The position numbers were made by a program, and so were the translations under genes. 64,000 nucleotides of DNA. Origin: CAZIFG01 sp964539135. Lineage in GTDB: Bacteria; Margulisbacteria; Marinamargulisbacteria; GCA-2716485; CAZIFG01. The notes under the pieces are model-generated. The model ran no database searches, had not been told where the DNA came from, and saw only the letters and a list, made by a program, of their open reading frames with translations. Below, piece after piece: positions 18,251-27,641 of the stretch (its first letter is position 1; each line of letters starts with the position of its first letter). Where the stretch lies: the NCBI GenBank assembly GCA_964539135.1, contig CAZIFG010000006.1:1-64000 (forward strand), in the 5' to 3' direction.

Positions 18251-19519
18251 ATGGAAATGAATACAAAAACAATCTATGTTCCTGAAAGTCCACACCCTCG
18301 TGTTGTTGTTATTGGCGGTGGTTTTGCAGGGATTAATGTTGTGAAACATCTTAAAAATAAAAACGTTCAAGTTGTTCTCTTTAATGACCATAATTTTCAT
18401 TTATTTCAGCCCTTGTTGTATCAAGTTTCTACCTTTGGTTTAGAGCCGGATTCTGTTTGTGAACCTCTTCGCAAGCTTTTTAGAGGCTTTTCTAATGTTA
18501 TTTTTAGAATGGCTGAGGTTACGGATGTTTATCCTTCTGAAAAGCGAATTCAGACCTCTATAGGGGCTCTTTCTTATGATTATTTGGTGATTGCTACAGG
18601 CAGCCAGTCCAATTTTTTTGGCTTAGAAGGTAAAAAAGATCTTTTCTATAGCTTGAAAACCTTGGAAGATGGCACTAAAACACGCCGTGATTTTTTGAAA
18701 AATTTAGAACAAGCGGCGATTAGTCAAGATTCAGCGATTCGAGATACTTTGCTTACGACGGTTATTGTCGGCGGTGGGCCTGCAGGTGTTGAACTTGCGG
18801 GAGCTCTGGCTGAATTTAACACGCATATTTTAGGTTCGGATTATCCAGAATTGGCATCTTCAAAGCGAGAGTTGTTTTTAATTGAGGCAACAGGTAAATT
18901 GTTGGGCACGATGTGTCCAGAATCTTCTGCAGCGGCTTACGAAAAATTGAAACAACTGGGTGTTAAGATTTTATTGAACCAAGCTGTTCAGGACTATGAT
19001 GGTTCGGTTTTGAAGGTGTCGGATCATCCAGATATTTCAACTAAAATGGTGGTTTGGACTGCAGGGGTTAAGGCGCGTATTCCTGCGATTCATGATGGGG
19101 AAGCCTCTCAGTCTCGGCTTCTTGTGAACGAGTATGGCCAACTTTTAAACCATCCTGACGTTTTTGCGATTGGCGATGTTGCCAAGTTGGTTTGTGAGGA
19201 TTACCCCAATGGATATCCGATGTTGGCGCCTGTGGCTATGCAACAAGCGAAGTGTTTTGCAGATAATTTGGGGTGTTTACTCGATCAAAAGCCGATGAAG
19301 CCTTTTGTATATAATAATCAAGGTATTATGGCTACAATTGGCCGTAGCGCTGCTGTTGTTGAATTGGGTCGATTTAAATCTCAGGGATTTTTTGCGTGGT
19401 GTATTTGGATTTTTGTGCATCTTTTATCTATTGTTGGCTTTAACAATAAGATGGTTGTTTTGGTGAACTGGATTATCAGTTATTTTACCTACGATAAGAA
19501 AAATCGTATTATTTCTTAA
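18251..19519 (+). CDS. ndh: Type II NADH dehydrogenase
   Basis: A 422-residue flavoprotein that passes electrons from NADH to quinone without pumping protons. VVVIGGGFAGINVVKHL (about residues 16-32) binds FAD, and TTVIVGGGPAGVELAGALAE (about 170) binds NADH. FHLFQPLLYQV and FAIGDVA are family signatures. The C-terminal FAWCIWIFVHLLSIVGF and following helix are the membrane anchor. Together with menA it implies a menaquinone-linked chain. A second ATG at 18257 is possible. The gene ends next to repeat copy C. Confidence 0.92.
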   Translation: MEMNTKTIYVPESPHPRVVVIGGGFAGINVVKHLKNKNVQVVLFNDHNFHLFQPLLYQVSTFGLEPDSVCEPLRKLFRGFSNVIFRMAEVTDVYPSEKRIQTSIGALSYDYLVIATGSQSNFFGLEGKKDLFYSLKTLEDGTKTRRDFLKNLEQAAISQDSAIRDTLLTTVIVGGGPAGVELAGALAEFNTHILGSDYPELASSKRELFLIEATGKLLGTMCPESSAAAYEKLKQLGVKILLNQAVQDYDGSVLKVSDHPDISTKMVVWTAGVKARIPAIHDGEASQSRLLVNEYGQLLNHPDVFAIGDVAKLVCEDYPNGYPMLAPVAMQQAKCFADNLGCLLDQKPMKPFVYNNQGIMATIGRSAAVVELGRFKSQGFFAWCIWIFVHLLSIVGFNNKMVVLVNWIISYFTYDKKNRIIS

Positions 19520-19520
19520 C

Positions 19521-19662
19521 GGCACTGTTGCGAAACTTGGGGCTGTTTCAAAACGCCTATTTTGGCCATCTGCTGTGTTATCTTTGTCCTCAAGTCCTCA
19601 TTTATACCCTATAAGGGCTTTCGAACTCGGAATGCCTTACAGCTGATCCAAACGTAGGCATT
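19521..19662 (+). repeat. MITE-like repeat, copy C (right end lost)
   Basis: It begins with an isolated end (GGCACTGTTGCGAAAC, 19521-19536), then a second left end (GGGGCTGTTTCAAAACGCC) and the usual interior up to GTAGGCATTT. The right end is missing: the match stops where holA's stop codon (TTA at 19662-19664) begins. This fills the 142-base gap between the convergent ndh and holA genes. Confidence 0.75.
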
Positions 19663-20621
19663 TAACGCGCGTCTAAAACAGATACGAGTGTGGTGATGAG
19701 GGCGTCTTCGCCTTTCATTTTTCCGGACTTAATATTAAAGTCTGCGTTTGCCCATAAGGTCATGCTGTTTTTGAGTTCGGAGAGTGTGTATTTTTTGCGA
19801 ATGTCACTGAGGACTCTTTTGACAAAAAATGGGTTTTTACCGAGTATTTGGCCTATTTCTTGATCTGATTTTTTTTCTAAATCTGCGGCCAATAGTTGAC
19901 AGTAAAATCGAAATGTTGAGACGATAAATCCCAATAATTTGATGGGATCTTCGCCGTTTTTTAATATCAATTGCAGTGATTGCGTCGCGTTTTTCATGTG
20001 TTTTATTTTGAGTGCGTCGCTGAGTTGAAAAAGGGTGCTTTGACTTCCGCCGGCGGCTTCTTTAACATCTTGAGCCTTTATTTTAGGATTTTTACCTGTG
20101 TATATGCTTAATTTTTCAATTTCTTTGGCCAATTGTTTGAGGTTGTTTCCGCCCATTTGTTCTAAAAGAATGGCGGCTTCTGTGTCTATTTCTTTTTGAT
20201 AGTCTTTGCTGGTTTTTTGGATCCAGTCGATGATCTTATCTTGTTCCCAGGCTTTAAAGGCAGGGTATTCCTTGAGTTCAGCGTATTTTTTGAGCAATAA
20301 AAAGGGTTTTTTGCGCTGATCTAAGGTGCCGTTATGATAGATTAATAATTTATCCGATAGGGGTTGTATTTTTTTGAGGCTGCTTTCCAGGGATTCTACT
20401 TCTTTTTTTTCGAGGCTTTTTAATAAAAACGCGGGGCTTTTGATTACTATTGTTTTTTGATCTGAAAATAAAGATACCGCTGTCATTTGAAGTTCTAACT
20501 CTTGAATGGAGCAGTTGCTTTCTAGCGATTCTATGGTGCCGCTGTCCGGTAATTTTAATCTTCGATTTAGTTCTTTTTCGACTAAATAGGATTCTTCTCC
20601 AAAAATAAGGGCGATACTCAT
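19662..20621 (-). CDS. holA: DNA polymerase III subunit delta
   Basis: About 319 residues from ATG 20621 (MSIALIFGEESYLVEKELNRRL). A 21-residue upstream extension is open but lacks homology-like character, and the promoter sits inside it. Delta opens the beta clamp within the clamp-loader complex. The short Walker-like start IFGEE and the C-terminal collar helix (LSELKNSMTLWANADFNIKSGKM...EDALITTLV) are typical of HolA. Its stop codon lies at the broken end of repeat copy C, which suggests that the gene tail was affected by the insertion or its decay. Confidence 0.88.
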   Translation of the reverse strand: MSIALIFGEESYLVEKELNRRLKLPDSGTIESLESNCSIQELELQMTAVSLFSDQKTIVIKSPAFLLKSLEKKEVESLESSLKKIQPLSDKLLIYHNGTLDQRKKPFLLLKKYAELKEYPAFKAWEQDKIIDWIQKTSKDYQKEIDTEAAILLEQMGGNNLKQLAKEIEKLSIYTGKNPKIKAQDVKEAAGGSQSTLFQLSDALKIKHMKNATQSLQLILKNGEDPIKLLGFIVSTFRFYCQLLAADLEKKSDQEIGQILGKNPFFVKRVLSDIRKKYTLSELKNSMTLWANADFNIKSGKMKGEDALITTLVSVLDAR

Positions 20622-20628
20622 GTACGGT

Positions 20629-20676
20629 ACTATATCGTAGAAGCCTCTTTTAATAAAGCAATAAAAAAAGTATACT
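20629..20676. promoter_or_regulatory. Divergent holA / comEA promoter region, both leaderless
   Basis: On the minus strand TATAGT (20629-20634) lies seven bases before the holA ATG. On the plus strand TATACT (20671-20676) lies six bases before the comEA ATG. The -35 elements are weak (TTTATT and TTTTAA at 16-17 base spacing). Neither gene has a Shine-Dalgarno site. Confidence 0.35.
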
Positions 20677-20682
20677 TTATGC

Positions 20683-21312
20683 ATGTCTAAACTCTCGCTT
20701 TTATTTTGGGGCAGTGTGGTGTGTTGCTTTCTGGGTGTTGGTGTGATGCTTTATGAGCATTATGCAACGCCTATAGGTCCGGAATGGACGGAAATTCCCT
20801 TGAATTCTAGCCCATCTTTAAGCTTGAATTCTTCGCCAAATTCGATGAGTCAGTCTCCCAAACAGGTTGTGATTCATATTTCTGGGGCTATTTTGAAACC
20901 TGGAATTTATAAATTTAATGCCGAACCTCGTTGTTATGAAGTGGTGGAATCCGCAGGCGGTTTTTTATCGAATGCGCAAAAAGATGCCGTTAATTTGGTT
21001 CGCCTGGTTCCGGATGGGTCGCATCTGTTTATTCCCTTTGTCTCTCAAGGGGGCTCAGCTTCTATTGTATCGCCTTCTGATCCTTCTGGGCATGCTTCGT
21101 CTGTTTCTGATCCTCCGCTTCAATTTTCTTTGAATGAGGCCTCTCCTTCTCAATTGGATGAATTACCTGGTGTGGGTCCCAGTATGGCCAAGCGTATTGT
21201 GGCGTATAGAACGGCTCATGGTGGATTTAAATCCTTGGATGAATTGAGACAGGTTAAAGGCATAGGCGCTAAAAAATTGGAGGTCCTTAAACGATATCTT
21301 ACTTATCCCTAA
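20683..21312 (+). CDS. comEA: ComEA-like DNA-binding competence protein
   Basis: 209 residues. An N-terminal membrane anchor (LLFWGSVVCCFLGVGVMLYEH) is followed by an SLBB domain (about 65-115, VVIHISGAILKPGIYKF) and two helix-hairpin-helix motifs (LDELPGVGPSMAKRIVAYR and LRQVKGIGAKKLEVLKRYL). ComEA binds incoming double-stranded DNA at the inner membrane during natural transformation. With the pilus-type ATPase (12.2 kb) and the pilin-like protein (35.2 kb) it hints at DNA uptake. The stop codon sits at the junction with a solo repeat end. Confidence 0.88.
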   Translation: MSKLSLLFWGSVVCCFLGVGVMLYEHYATPIGPEWTEIPLNSSPSLSLNSSPNSMSQSPKQVVIHISGAILKPGIYKFNAEPRCYEVVESAGGFLSNAQKDAVNLVRLVPDGSHLFIPFVSQGGSASIVSPSDPSGHASSVSDPPLQFSLNEASPSQLDELPGVGPSMAKRIVAYRTAHGGFKSLDELRQVKGIGAKKLEVLKRYLTYP

Positions 21313-21340
21313 TCCAAACGTAGGCATTTCGCAACAGTCT
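21312..21340 (+). repeat. MITE-like repeat, solo right end (copy D)
   Basis: ATCCAAACGTAGGCATTTCG followed by CAACAGTC matches the last 28 bases of the repeat; the rest is absent. It directly abuts the comEA stop codon. Confidence 0.65.
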
Positions 21341-21436
21341 TGTATCGTCTCTTTTTTATAAAGGATGTTTATCTTTTCTCTTTTTTGGGTACCCCTTTTT
21401 TACTAACACTAATTTAATCAGAAGAGGGGATACGTC

Positions 21437-21793
21437 ATGTCCAAACATACACAAAGTAAGTTGTATAAACAATTCTTAAAGGCCGTTTCTACTACAATAG
21501 GCGCGGGTAAAGGCACTACCTCTTATGTGAGTAATCTTCATGCTTTAGAGGGGGCATCAGGGCCACAATATTGTCTGTCTCTTTCTTCTACAGAATTGCG
21601 ATATTCCAGTCTTTTTGCAGGTGATAGGCATCATACTGTTTTGGATTTAAAAACGATGGCGATTTCTTTTGATGGCATTCTTCAGTCGGATTCTTTTTTG
21701 GCGGATTTTTCTCGAGAATTGACACAGGTTATTTCAGATATTTCAAATCGACGGGCACGTGTTTTTAATATGTCACAAAAGGTGGGGGCTTAA
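21437..21793 (+). CDS. Hypothetical protein, first gene of an orphan pair
   Basis: 118 residues, soluble, no signal peptide or membrane helix. GGGG lies nine bases before the ATG. It has a Gly/Thr/Ser-rich middle and a helical C-terminal half (SFLADFSRELTQVISDISNRRARVF). I do not recognise the family. It ends three bases before the next gene, so the two are surely co-expressed. A small partner or chaperone of the larger protein is conceivable from size and position only. Confidence 0.7.
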   Translation: MSKHTQSKLYKQFLKAVSTTIGAGKGTTSYVSNLHALEGASGPQYCLSLSSTELRYSSLFAGDRHHTVLDLKTMAISFDGILQSDSFLADFSRELTQVISDISNRRARVFNMSQKVGA

Positions 21794-21796
21794 TTT

Positions 21797-23383
21797 ATGG
21801 ATATGATTTCTTTTGTTGCCGGTACAGTTTCTAGTGAGCCGCGTCGTCGTGTTCAACAGCGAGAGGCATCTGATGTTATCGATTTATCGTCTATTATTGG
21901 GACGCATCCGCCTTTAGTGGTTTCTAATGCGCATCGTCGTCGTCAGATGGTGAATGTTTTACAGCTTTTGTTGCAAAATTTTCAAATGGCTGTACAGTCT
22001 CAGGGGATTTCTTCTCAGTCGGTTCCTGATCTTCCTTTAGAGGGACTTAATCTTTTGGATTCCTTTGGGGATTTGTCTCAGCGTTTGACGACCTTTAATC
22101 GGGAATTGGATCTTTTTAGAGGTAAATTTTTTTCGGATCGTTTTCAAACTTTGTATCGGCGTATTTCTGGATTTCAGGCGGCAGATACGCTGTCGAGTTT
22201 GGGCTCTCATTCTTTTTCCACGTCCACGCCTACAGCTCCGGATGCTCAAGCAGTAGAATTGGGTTATTGGGAGCAACAACGGAATTATAGAGATCGACGT
22301 CGAGAGGTGTCTTTAAGAGAAATTCGATCTTCTATTGCGGCATCGTCTCAACCTGAGTCCGAAATTGAAGGTCTAATTTTTACCTGTCCTATTTCTGAAG
22401 ATCGCTTTGGTCGTGGAGATCAAATGGCTATTTTAAGCGATGTGGCGGATATTACGACGGATCCTCGGAAGTATACTCTTATTTCTGTGAATGTTGCGAC
22501 CAAAATTATGGAGAGTACACGTAAGGATCCGATGACAAATTTGCCTGTTAATTATATGACATTGGTTACCTTGGATGATCCGGAATTGGGCGTACTTCGT
22601 GAACAGGCCTCCGATTCTGTTGCCTTTCCCACACCGTCAGCCCCTCCTGAGGATGCTGTTTATGCCGAATCTCATGCTTCTGAATTTGAGACTTTACGGG
22701 AATCTGACCAGCTTTTAGATTTGAATGCCCATCTTTTTTGGGATACAACTCAGATTGCGTCTGTTTTTATCACTTTATCTGATTATGTGAAAGAACTGCT
22801 TCAGGTTACGCATATTTTACAGTCTAATTTTAAAGATTTAGGGGCCATTGAATCGGGCGATACCTCGATTAAGAAAGAAGCGATTTCTCAGTTTTTGTTG
22901 GCCGTTGAAAAAGATACCGATTTGGTTTTAAAGTTGTATAAAGCCTCGGCCTTGCCGCCTCAATTGATGTCCTTGGTGGATTCTACTTTGCAAATGGGAG
23001 ATATGATGACCTATTTGTCTAATATGAATTCGTTTAATGGGACAGTTGCACATTCTCGCGATATTTTAAATCAATCCAAATGGGCGATTCAGCGTGTTTC
23101 CAAACGGCATAGAGATCGTTTGGATTCTAAAGAAGTGGTGGCACTTTTATTGGAAATTGATGCGATTGATGCCCAATTGTCTCAGCTGTCGACCATGATT
23201 GTTCAGTTTCAATCTCAGGCTGTGAATGGCTTATCTTTTTTCTTTGATGCAGCTACGGTTCCCATGAATCAATTAAAATCGCTTTACGCAGATGATATGT
23301 ATCGCTGGGTGGCCTTGTATCAACAACTGGTGTCCAAACGCCATGGACTTAAACAAAAAACTGAAGCTGCTTTAGCGGCTTAA
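21797..23383 (+). CDS. Hypothetical protein with U-box-like motif
   Basis: 528 residues, no signal peptide. The N-terminal third is helical. FTCPIS at 195-200, a conserved-looking Tyr at 226 followed by an amphipathic helix, and DPMTNLPV at 244-251 reproduce the order of the eukaryotic U-box fold (FxCPI...Y...I...SPLTNLPL). The spacing in the first loop is longer than in typical U-boxes. The C-terminal half is a long helical region (about 295-520). If the motif is real, the protein could recruit a host E2 enzyme as bacterial U-box effectors such as LubX do; this is inference. The gene overlaps the convergent esterase gene by 12 bases. Confidence 0.7.
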   Translation: MDMISFVAGTVSSEPRRRVQQREASDVIDLSSIIGTHPPLVVSNAHRRRQMVNVLQLLLQNFQMAVQSQGISSQSVPDLPLEGLNLLDSFGDLSQRLTTFNRELDLFRGKFFSDRFQTLYRRISGFQAADTLSSLGSHSFSTSTPTAPDAQAVELGYWEQQRNYRDRRREVSLREIRSSIAASSQPESEIEGLIFTCPISEDRFGRGDQMAILSDVADITTDPRKYTLISVNVATKIMESTRKDPMTNLPVNYMTLVTLDDPELGVLREQASDSVAFPTPSAPPEDAVYAESHASEFETLRESDQLLDLNAHLFWDTTQIASVFITLSDYVKELLQVTHILQSNFKDLGAIESGDTSIKKEAISQFLLAVEKDTDLVLKLYKASALPPQLMSLVDSTLQMGDMMTYLSNMNSFNGTVAHSRDILNQSKWAIQRVSKRHRDRLDSKEVVALLLEIDAIDAQLSQLSTMIVQFQSQAVNGLSFFFDAATVPMNQLKSLYADDMYRWVALYQQLVSKRHGLKQKTEAALAA

Positions 23384-24013
23384 AATATGCCCTTCGTTTG
23401 GGTATACCTGTAAAGCTACTCTTTCTTTCTCTGCGATGGCTTGGATGGGCTTTAAGGGCGCAATGCGATCCTTTTCGCCATGGTGTAGCGTTAAATGAGG
23501 GATTTTTTTCAGGTCTCCTGTGTTTAAGTGTATGGTTTTAAGGGTTTCCAATCCTTGAATAAGGTCGGCTTTAGACCATTTTTCGATGAGTCGAAATTCG
23601 TGGTGTTCTTGAAACGTTTTGTAGGCGTTTGGATGCTCAAAACAGAGCTGATAAAACTCGGAAAGGGTTTTGTTTTTATTGATTTTTATGTTTTTTATGA
23701 TGGGGTCTATAGCGCCTTTGGGATAGCCTTTATTTAACCCAATGAGCGTGGTCTTTATGGCATTCAGGGATTCTTGGCATTTGACTAATAATAGGGCGCC
23801 CAATGAAAATCCTACACAGGCGTAGGTTTTTAAGGTGTATTTTTTGATGAGCAGGGGGATCTGTTGTTGTAATTCTTTTAGTGTTGTACAGGTGATAATG
23901 AGATGGTTTTTATCCGGCGCATAGGGGGCAAAAAATGTGTGATCTAATGCCCATCCTGTGACATAAATTACGGTTATTTTTGCGTGATTATTGATCCATT
24001 CATGTGAAACCAT
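23372..24013 (-). CDS. Alpha/beta hydrolase, probable pimeloyl-ACP methyl ester esterase (BioG/BioH role)
   Basis: 213 residues with an alpha/beta hydrolase layout. The nucleophile elbow is GFSLGA (about 68-73). HHGEKDRIAPL holds the acid and EGHIL the His. The start [16 protein letters not shown] is the oxyanion strand. It overlaps bioF by 40 bases, and esterases of the BioG/BioH/BioV group are often next to bioF, where they free pimeloyl-ACP from its methyl ester. The assignment rests on that neighbourhood and on the catalytic triad; the exact subfamily is not clear. Confidence 0.7.
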   Translation of the reverse strand: MVSHEWINNHAKITVIYVTGWALDHTFFAPYAPDKNHLIITCTTLKELQQQIPLLIKKYTLKTYACVGFSLGALLLVKCQESLNAIKTTLIGLNKGYPKGAIDPIIKNIKINKNKTLSEFYQLCFEHPNAYKTFQEHHEFRLIEKWSKADLIQGLETLKTIHLNTGDLKKIPHLTLHHGEKDRIAPLKPIQAIAEKERVALQVYPNEGHILSR

Positions 24014-25137
24014 TTGATAATCTCCTTTCCTAATAGGGTGATGTCTTTTTTGCTGTGATTGGCTGTAATAGAAAGTCGTATTTGAGCTCTATTTTTAGGT
24101 ACTGTAGGATAGCGAATGGGGAGTGCTTCTATGCCTTTTTCCTTCAAATAAGTGCTTAGTGCGATGCTTTCTTCGGTGCTGTTTACTAAAATTGGAATGA
24201 TAGGCGTATTTCCTTTTGTGGGAATTTTGTGTTCGTTCAACATTTTTCGAAGATATAGGGCATTTTGATGTGCTTTTTTTCTTTTTTTTTCGTAAAGGGG
24301 TAGGGCTTCTAAAACGTGACGATTCCAACTTAATACGACAGGCGGTAATGCCGTGGAATAAATAAAAGACCGACAGGTCGTGATAAGCCAGTTTTTTAAG
24401 AGCTTGGAACATCCAATATAGGCTCCTTGGCTGCCACATGCTTTTCCAAAAGTGCCTGCGATGATGTCGATGTCTTCTGCATGTTCAGGACAGAGCCCGT
24501 ATCCGTTTTTTCCCAGGATGCCTATGGCATGTGCTTCGTCTACCATTAAGAGGGCGTGATGCTTTTTTTTAATTTGGATGAGTGTTTTAAGTGGGGCTTG
24601 ATCCCCATCCATGCTAAAAACAGATTCTGTTATAATTAGTATTTTTTTGTATTTATATTTTTCTTTTTCTATTATTTTTTCTAGATGTTTTGTGTCGTTA
24701 TGATGAAATCGCTTTAAGGTTGCGCCTGATAATTTGCAGCCATCTATGCTACTTGCGTGGATATAGCGATCGGCTAAAATTAAATCGCCAGGATTCATCA
24801 CTGCGGGAATAATGCCGGTGTTCATGTGGTAGCCGGAATTAAAAATGAGTGCTGATTCTGTGTTTAATATTTGGGACAATTGCTGTTCTAAGGCTTCGTT
24901 TAGGGGATGGTTTCCACTTAAAAGGCGAGATCCTGTAGATCCCATGCCTTCTTTTTTTAAACTGGGAATGCTTTTTTGAATGAGGGATTTGTTTTTTGCG
25001 AGGCCCAGATAATCATTGCTGGTGAAGGAGACCCAAAAGGAGTTCCCCTCTTTCGAGGGGAGACTTCTTTTTTGCAGATCGGCTTCTTTTTTTTCTAAAG
25101 CCGCTTTAATGAATATTTCGAAGGAAGGCTGGGACAT
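23974..25137 (-). CDS. bioF: 8-amino-7-oxononanoate synthase (biotin synthesis)
   Basis: A 387-residue PLP enzyme of the alpha-oxoamine synthase family that condenses pimeloyl-ACP with alanine. Landmarks are [47 protein letters not shown] and [15 protein letters not shown], whose Lys forms the Schiff base. KBL and serine palmitoyltransferase are close relatives, but the adjacent esterase favours BioF. The start overlaps the last 32 bases of ftsZ, so bioF is translated from the ftsZ message. Confidence 0.85.
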   Translation of the reverse strand: MSQPSFEIFIKAALEKKEADLQKRSLPSKEGNSFWVSFTSNDYLGLAKNKSLIQKSIPSLKKEGMGSTGSRLLSGNHPLNEALEQQLSQILNTESALIFNSGYHMNTGIIPAVMNPGDLILADRYIHASSIDGCKLSGATLKRFHHNDTKHLEKIIEKEKYKYKKILIITESVFSMDGDQAPLKTLIQIKKKHHALLMVDEAHAIGILGKNGYGLCPEHAEDIDIIAGTFGKACGSQGAYIGCSKLLKNWLITTCRSFIYSTALPPVVLSWNRHVLEALPLYEKKRKKAHQNALYLRKMLNEHKIPTKGNTPIIPILVNSTEESIALSTYLKEKGIEALPIRYPTVPKNRAQIRLSITANHSKKDITLLGKEIIKWFHMNGSIITQK

Positions 25138-26545
25138 CTAAGTCGAACTCAAAATCATCATCTTTGGATTTCTCTTGAGTTTCGGGTTCCTTTTTTGTGC
25201 CTTCAAGGGTAGGCTCTTTCGCTTGTAGATTGAAACTATTTTCAGTAGTGGCAGCTTTTGTCGGTCCGCTTGAAAAAAATGAAGAAGGGGTGCTTTTGGG
25301 CGCCATTGTGCTTACAGGTGTTGTGTAGGTGCTGACCATTTCCTCTGTTGAAATAAGGGGAGAAAAGGGTTTTTCTGTTTCATTAATAAGCGGTGTGCTT
25401 CGAAAAGGCGTTGCACTTGTTGGCGTTTCTGCTACCGGGGCTACTGGTTCCTGTGCTGTAAAGGTAGGGGCGGGTGCAGGTGCCACTTTTTCTTTCAAGG
25501 ATGTGACAGGATTGGTTGTATAGGTTGCACTGCTGTAGTTTGAGGTATGGCTTGGCACACTGGCACTATATTGAGCTTCTAAATGTTTGTATTTTGTGGT
25601 TCTATTGAATCCTGTTGCAATAACTGTAATGACCAATTCCTCTTTTAAAGAGGCATCAATGACGGATCCAAATAAAATGTTAGCGTTTGGATCTACGGCA
25701 CTATAAATTACCTCTGCGGCCTCATGAACTTCGTGCAAGGATAGGCTTTCTCCACCGGTAATATTTAATATGACTCCGGTTGCTCCATCAATGGTTTCTT
25801 CAAGTAAAGGAGAGGCTATGGCTTGTTTTGCGGCTGCTACAGCACGATTTTCACCGGATGCGCGGCCAATGCCCATCATTGCAGAACCTGAATCTTTCAT
25901 AATGGTTTTGACGTCAGCAAAGTCTAAGTTAATTAATCCTGGGATGGTGATGAGATCGGCAATACCTTGAACACCTTGTCTTAGAACGTCATCTGCAATT
26001 TTAAAAGCTTCGACCATGCTGGTCATTTTTTCGACCACTTCTAATAATTTATCATTGGGAATGACAATCATGGCATCTACATGTTGACGGAGTTTTTCAA
26101 TGCCTTCTTCTGCTTGTCTGTTTCTGACAGGACCTTCAAATCGGAAGGGTTTTGTGACAACGGCGACAGTGAGGGCACTTCTGTCTTTTGCGGCTCTTGC
26201 TACAACCGGTGCTGCGCCTGTTCCTGTTCCACCACCCATTCCAGCGGTGATAAACACCATGTCAGCTTCTTCGAGTGCTTCTTCAATATCTTCAATGCTT
26301 TCTTTAGCAGAGGCTTCCCCTACGCTGGGAATGGCGCCGCCGCCGAGACCCTTTGTTAACTTAGCGCCAATTTGCACTTTGTTATCTGCAAGGGAAACAT
26401 TAAGTGCTTGAATGTCTGTGTTTGCCACCCAAAATTCGACACCTTTTACGCCTGCCGCTACCATGCGATTGACCGCATTTCCGCCGCCGCCGCCTACACC
26501 TACGACTTTAATATTTGCGAATTGTTTCAGATTTTCTTGAGACAA
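25106..26545 (-). CDS. ftsZ: Cell division GTPase FtsZ
   Basis: 479 residues. The tubulin signature [15 protein letters not shown] (about 103-117) binds GTP, and the N-terminal [17 protein letters not shown] is the first loop. After the globular domain (to about 320) comes a long Ala/Pro/Thr-rich linker and the conserved C-terminal peptide [10 protein letters not shown] that binds FtsA/ZipA-type partners. The start codon is TTG, with GAAGGG six bases before it. ftsA and ftsQ are not upstream; the gene heads a division-biotin operon with bioF overlapping its end. Confidence 0.95.
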   Translation of the reverse strand: MSQENLKQFANIKVVGVGGGGGNAVNRMVAAGVKGVEFWVANTDIQALNVSLADNKVQIGAKLTKGLGGGAIPSVGEASAKESIEDIEEALEEADMVFITAGMGGGTGTGAAPVVARAAKDRSALTVAVVTKPFRFEGPVRNRQAEEGIEKLRQHVDAMIVIPNDKLLEVVEKMTSMVEAFKIADDVLRQGVQGIADLITIPGLINLDFADVKTIMKDSGSAMMGIGRASGENRAVAAAKQAIASPLLEETIDGATGVILNITGGESLSLHEVHEAAEVIYSAVDPNANILFGSVIDASLKEELVITVIATGFNRTTKYKHLEAQYSASVPSHTSNYSSATYTTNPVTSLKEKVAPAPAPTFTAQEPVAPVAETPTSATPFRSTPLINETEKPFSPLISTEEMVSTYTTPVSTMAPKSTPSSFFSSGPTKAATTENSFNLQAKEPTLEGTKKEPETQEKSKDDDFEFDLDVPAFLRNIH

Positions 26546-26590
26546 ATGATACCCTTCTTTCTTAATTAGATTTTGAGTGACTTTTTTTTG

Positions 26591-26619
26591 AGTATAACAT
26601 AGGAATTACAGACTGTTAA
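26591..26619 (-). promoter_or_regulatory. ftsZ promoter
   Basis: On the minus strand TTAACA (26614-26619), 17-base spacer, TATACT (26591-26596). The leader of about 40 bases contains the GAAGGG ribosome site. Confidence 0.55.
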
Positions 26620-26638
26620 CTGGAATATATTTTCTTTT

Positions 26639-26780
26639 GGGACTATTGCGAAAGGCCTATTTTGGTCATCGGCTGTGTTATCCTCGTCCTCAAGTCCTCA
26701 TTTATTATGTATAAACTCCGGGCTTTCGGACTCGGAATACCTTGCAGCTGATCCAAGCGTAGGCCTTTCGCAATAGTCCC
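26639..26780 (+). repeat. MITE-like repeat, copy E (full length, perfect ends)
   Basis: 142 bases. The terminal 21 bases at each end (26639-26659 and 26760-26780) are perfect inverted repeats, starting GGGACTATTGCGAAAGGCC. TCTTTT occurs directly before (26633-26638) and directly after (26781-26786), a possible target-site duplication. It lies in the divergent gap between ftsZ and thyA, just outside the ftsZ promoter. Confidence 0.9.
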
Positions 26781-26819
26781 TCTTTTTTATTTTTTCTTTT
26801 ATGTGTTAGGATGGGCCTC

Positions 26820-27626
26820 ATGAAAGCCTATTTAGATCTTATTCGTACCATTTTAGAGTCTGGAGAGGATAGGCATGATCGTACTGGGACGGGTACGAGA
26901 TCTCTTTTTGGGGCGCAACTTCGGTTTGATCTTCGAGAGGGGTTCCCTCTTTTAACCACAAAAAAAGTATTGTTTAGCAGTGTCTTGAAAGAATTGTTGT
27001 GGTTTATTCGTGGCGCTACCAATATTCATGATGGGCTGGACTGTGGTATTTGGGATGCTTGGGCAAAGCCAGATGGGTCTTTAGGACCTATTTATGGCTA
27101 TCAATGGCGACGTTGGGAGAAATTTACCCAGGATGAATCAGGGCAGTATGTCTGTACGCATGTGGATCAGCTTCAGGATCTTTTAGACGCCATTCAAAAA
27201 ACACCGGATTCAAGACGCTTGATTGTGAATGCTTGGAATGTGTCCGATTTGGATAAGATGGCCTTGCCGCCTTGCCATACTTTTTTTCAGTTTTATGTTT
27301 CGAATGGCCATTTGGATTGTCAGCTTTATCAACGTTCTGCGGATATGGCACTAGGCGTTCCGTTTAATATTGCCAGTTATGCCTTGCTTTTGATGATGGT
27401 GGCTCAAGCCTCTTCATTGACGCCTCGATATTTTGTGCATACGTTTGGAGATGCTCATATTTATCATAATCATATTGAGGGCCTTCGTCTTCAATTAACA
27501 CGAACACCGACGGCTTTGCCTCGTGTGGAAATTGCTTCAAAGCCTTTTTTTGAATTGCAATACGAAGATTTTGTGCTTAAGGATTATGATCCTCAACCTT
27601 TTATTAAATTTTCAGTTGCGATCTAG
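26820..27626 (+). CDS. thyA: Thymidylate synthase
   Basis: 268 residues from ATG 26820 ([12 protein letters not shown]); an ATG at 26811 would add three residues. It methylates dUMP to dTMP with methylene-tetrahydrofolate. [24 protein letters not shown] (catalytic Cys152), [20 protein letters not shown] and HIYHNH are all in place. It is the classic ThyA rather than flavin-dependent ThyX. It ends 15 bases before the convergent ftsI stop; folC for folate polyglutamylation is nearby. Confidence 0.95.
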   Translation: MKAYLDLIRTILESGEDRHDRTGTGTRSLFGAQLRFDLREGFPLLTTKKVLFSSVLKELLWFIRGATNIHDGLDCGIWDAWAKPDGSLGPIYGYQWRRWEKFTQDESGQYVCTHVDQLQDLLDAIQKTPDSRRLIVNAWNVSDLDKMALPPCHTFFQFYVSNGHLDCQLYQRSADMALGVPFNIASYALLLMMVAQASSLTPRYFVHTFGDAHIYHNHIEGLRLQLTRTPTALPRVEIASKPFFELQYEDFVLKDYDPQPFIKFSVAI

Positions 27627-27641
27627 GGCGGGGAAGGGAAT

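Noticed and set aside
21380..21400. GGGTACCC palindrome before the orphan cassette as an operator
   Set aside because: Only eight bases with no second copy; it can easily occur by chance.
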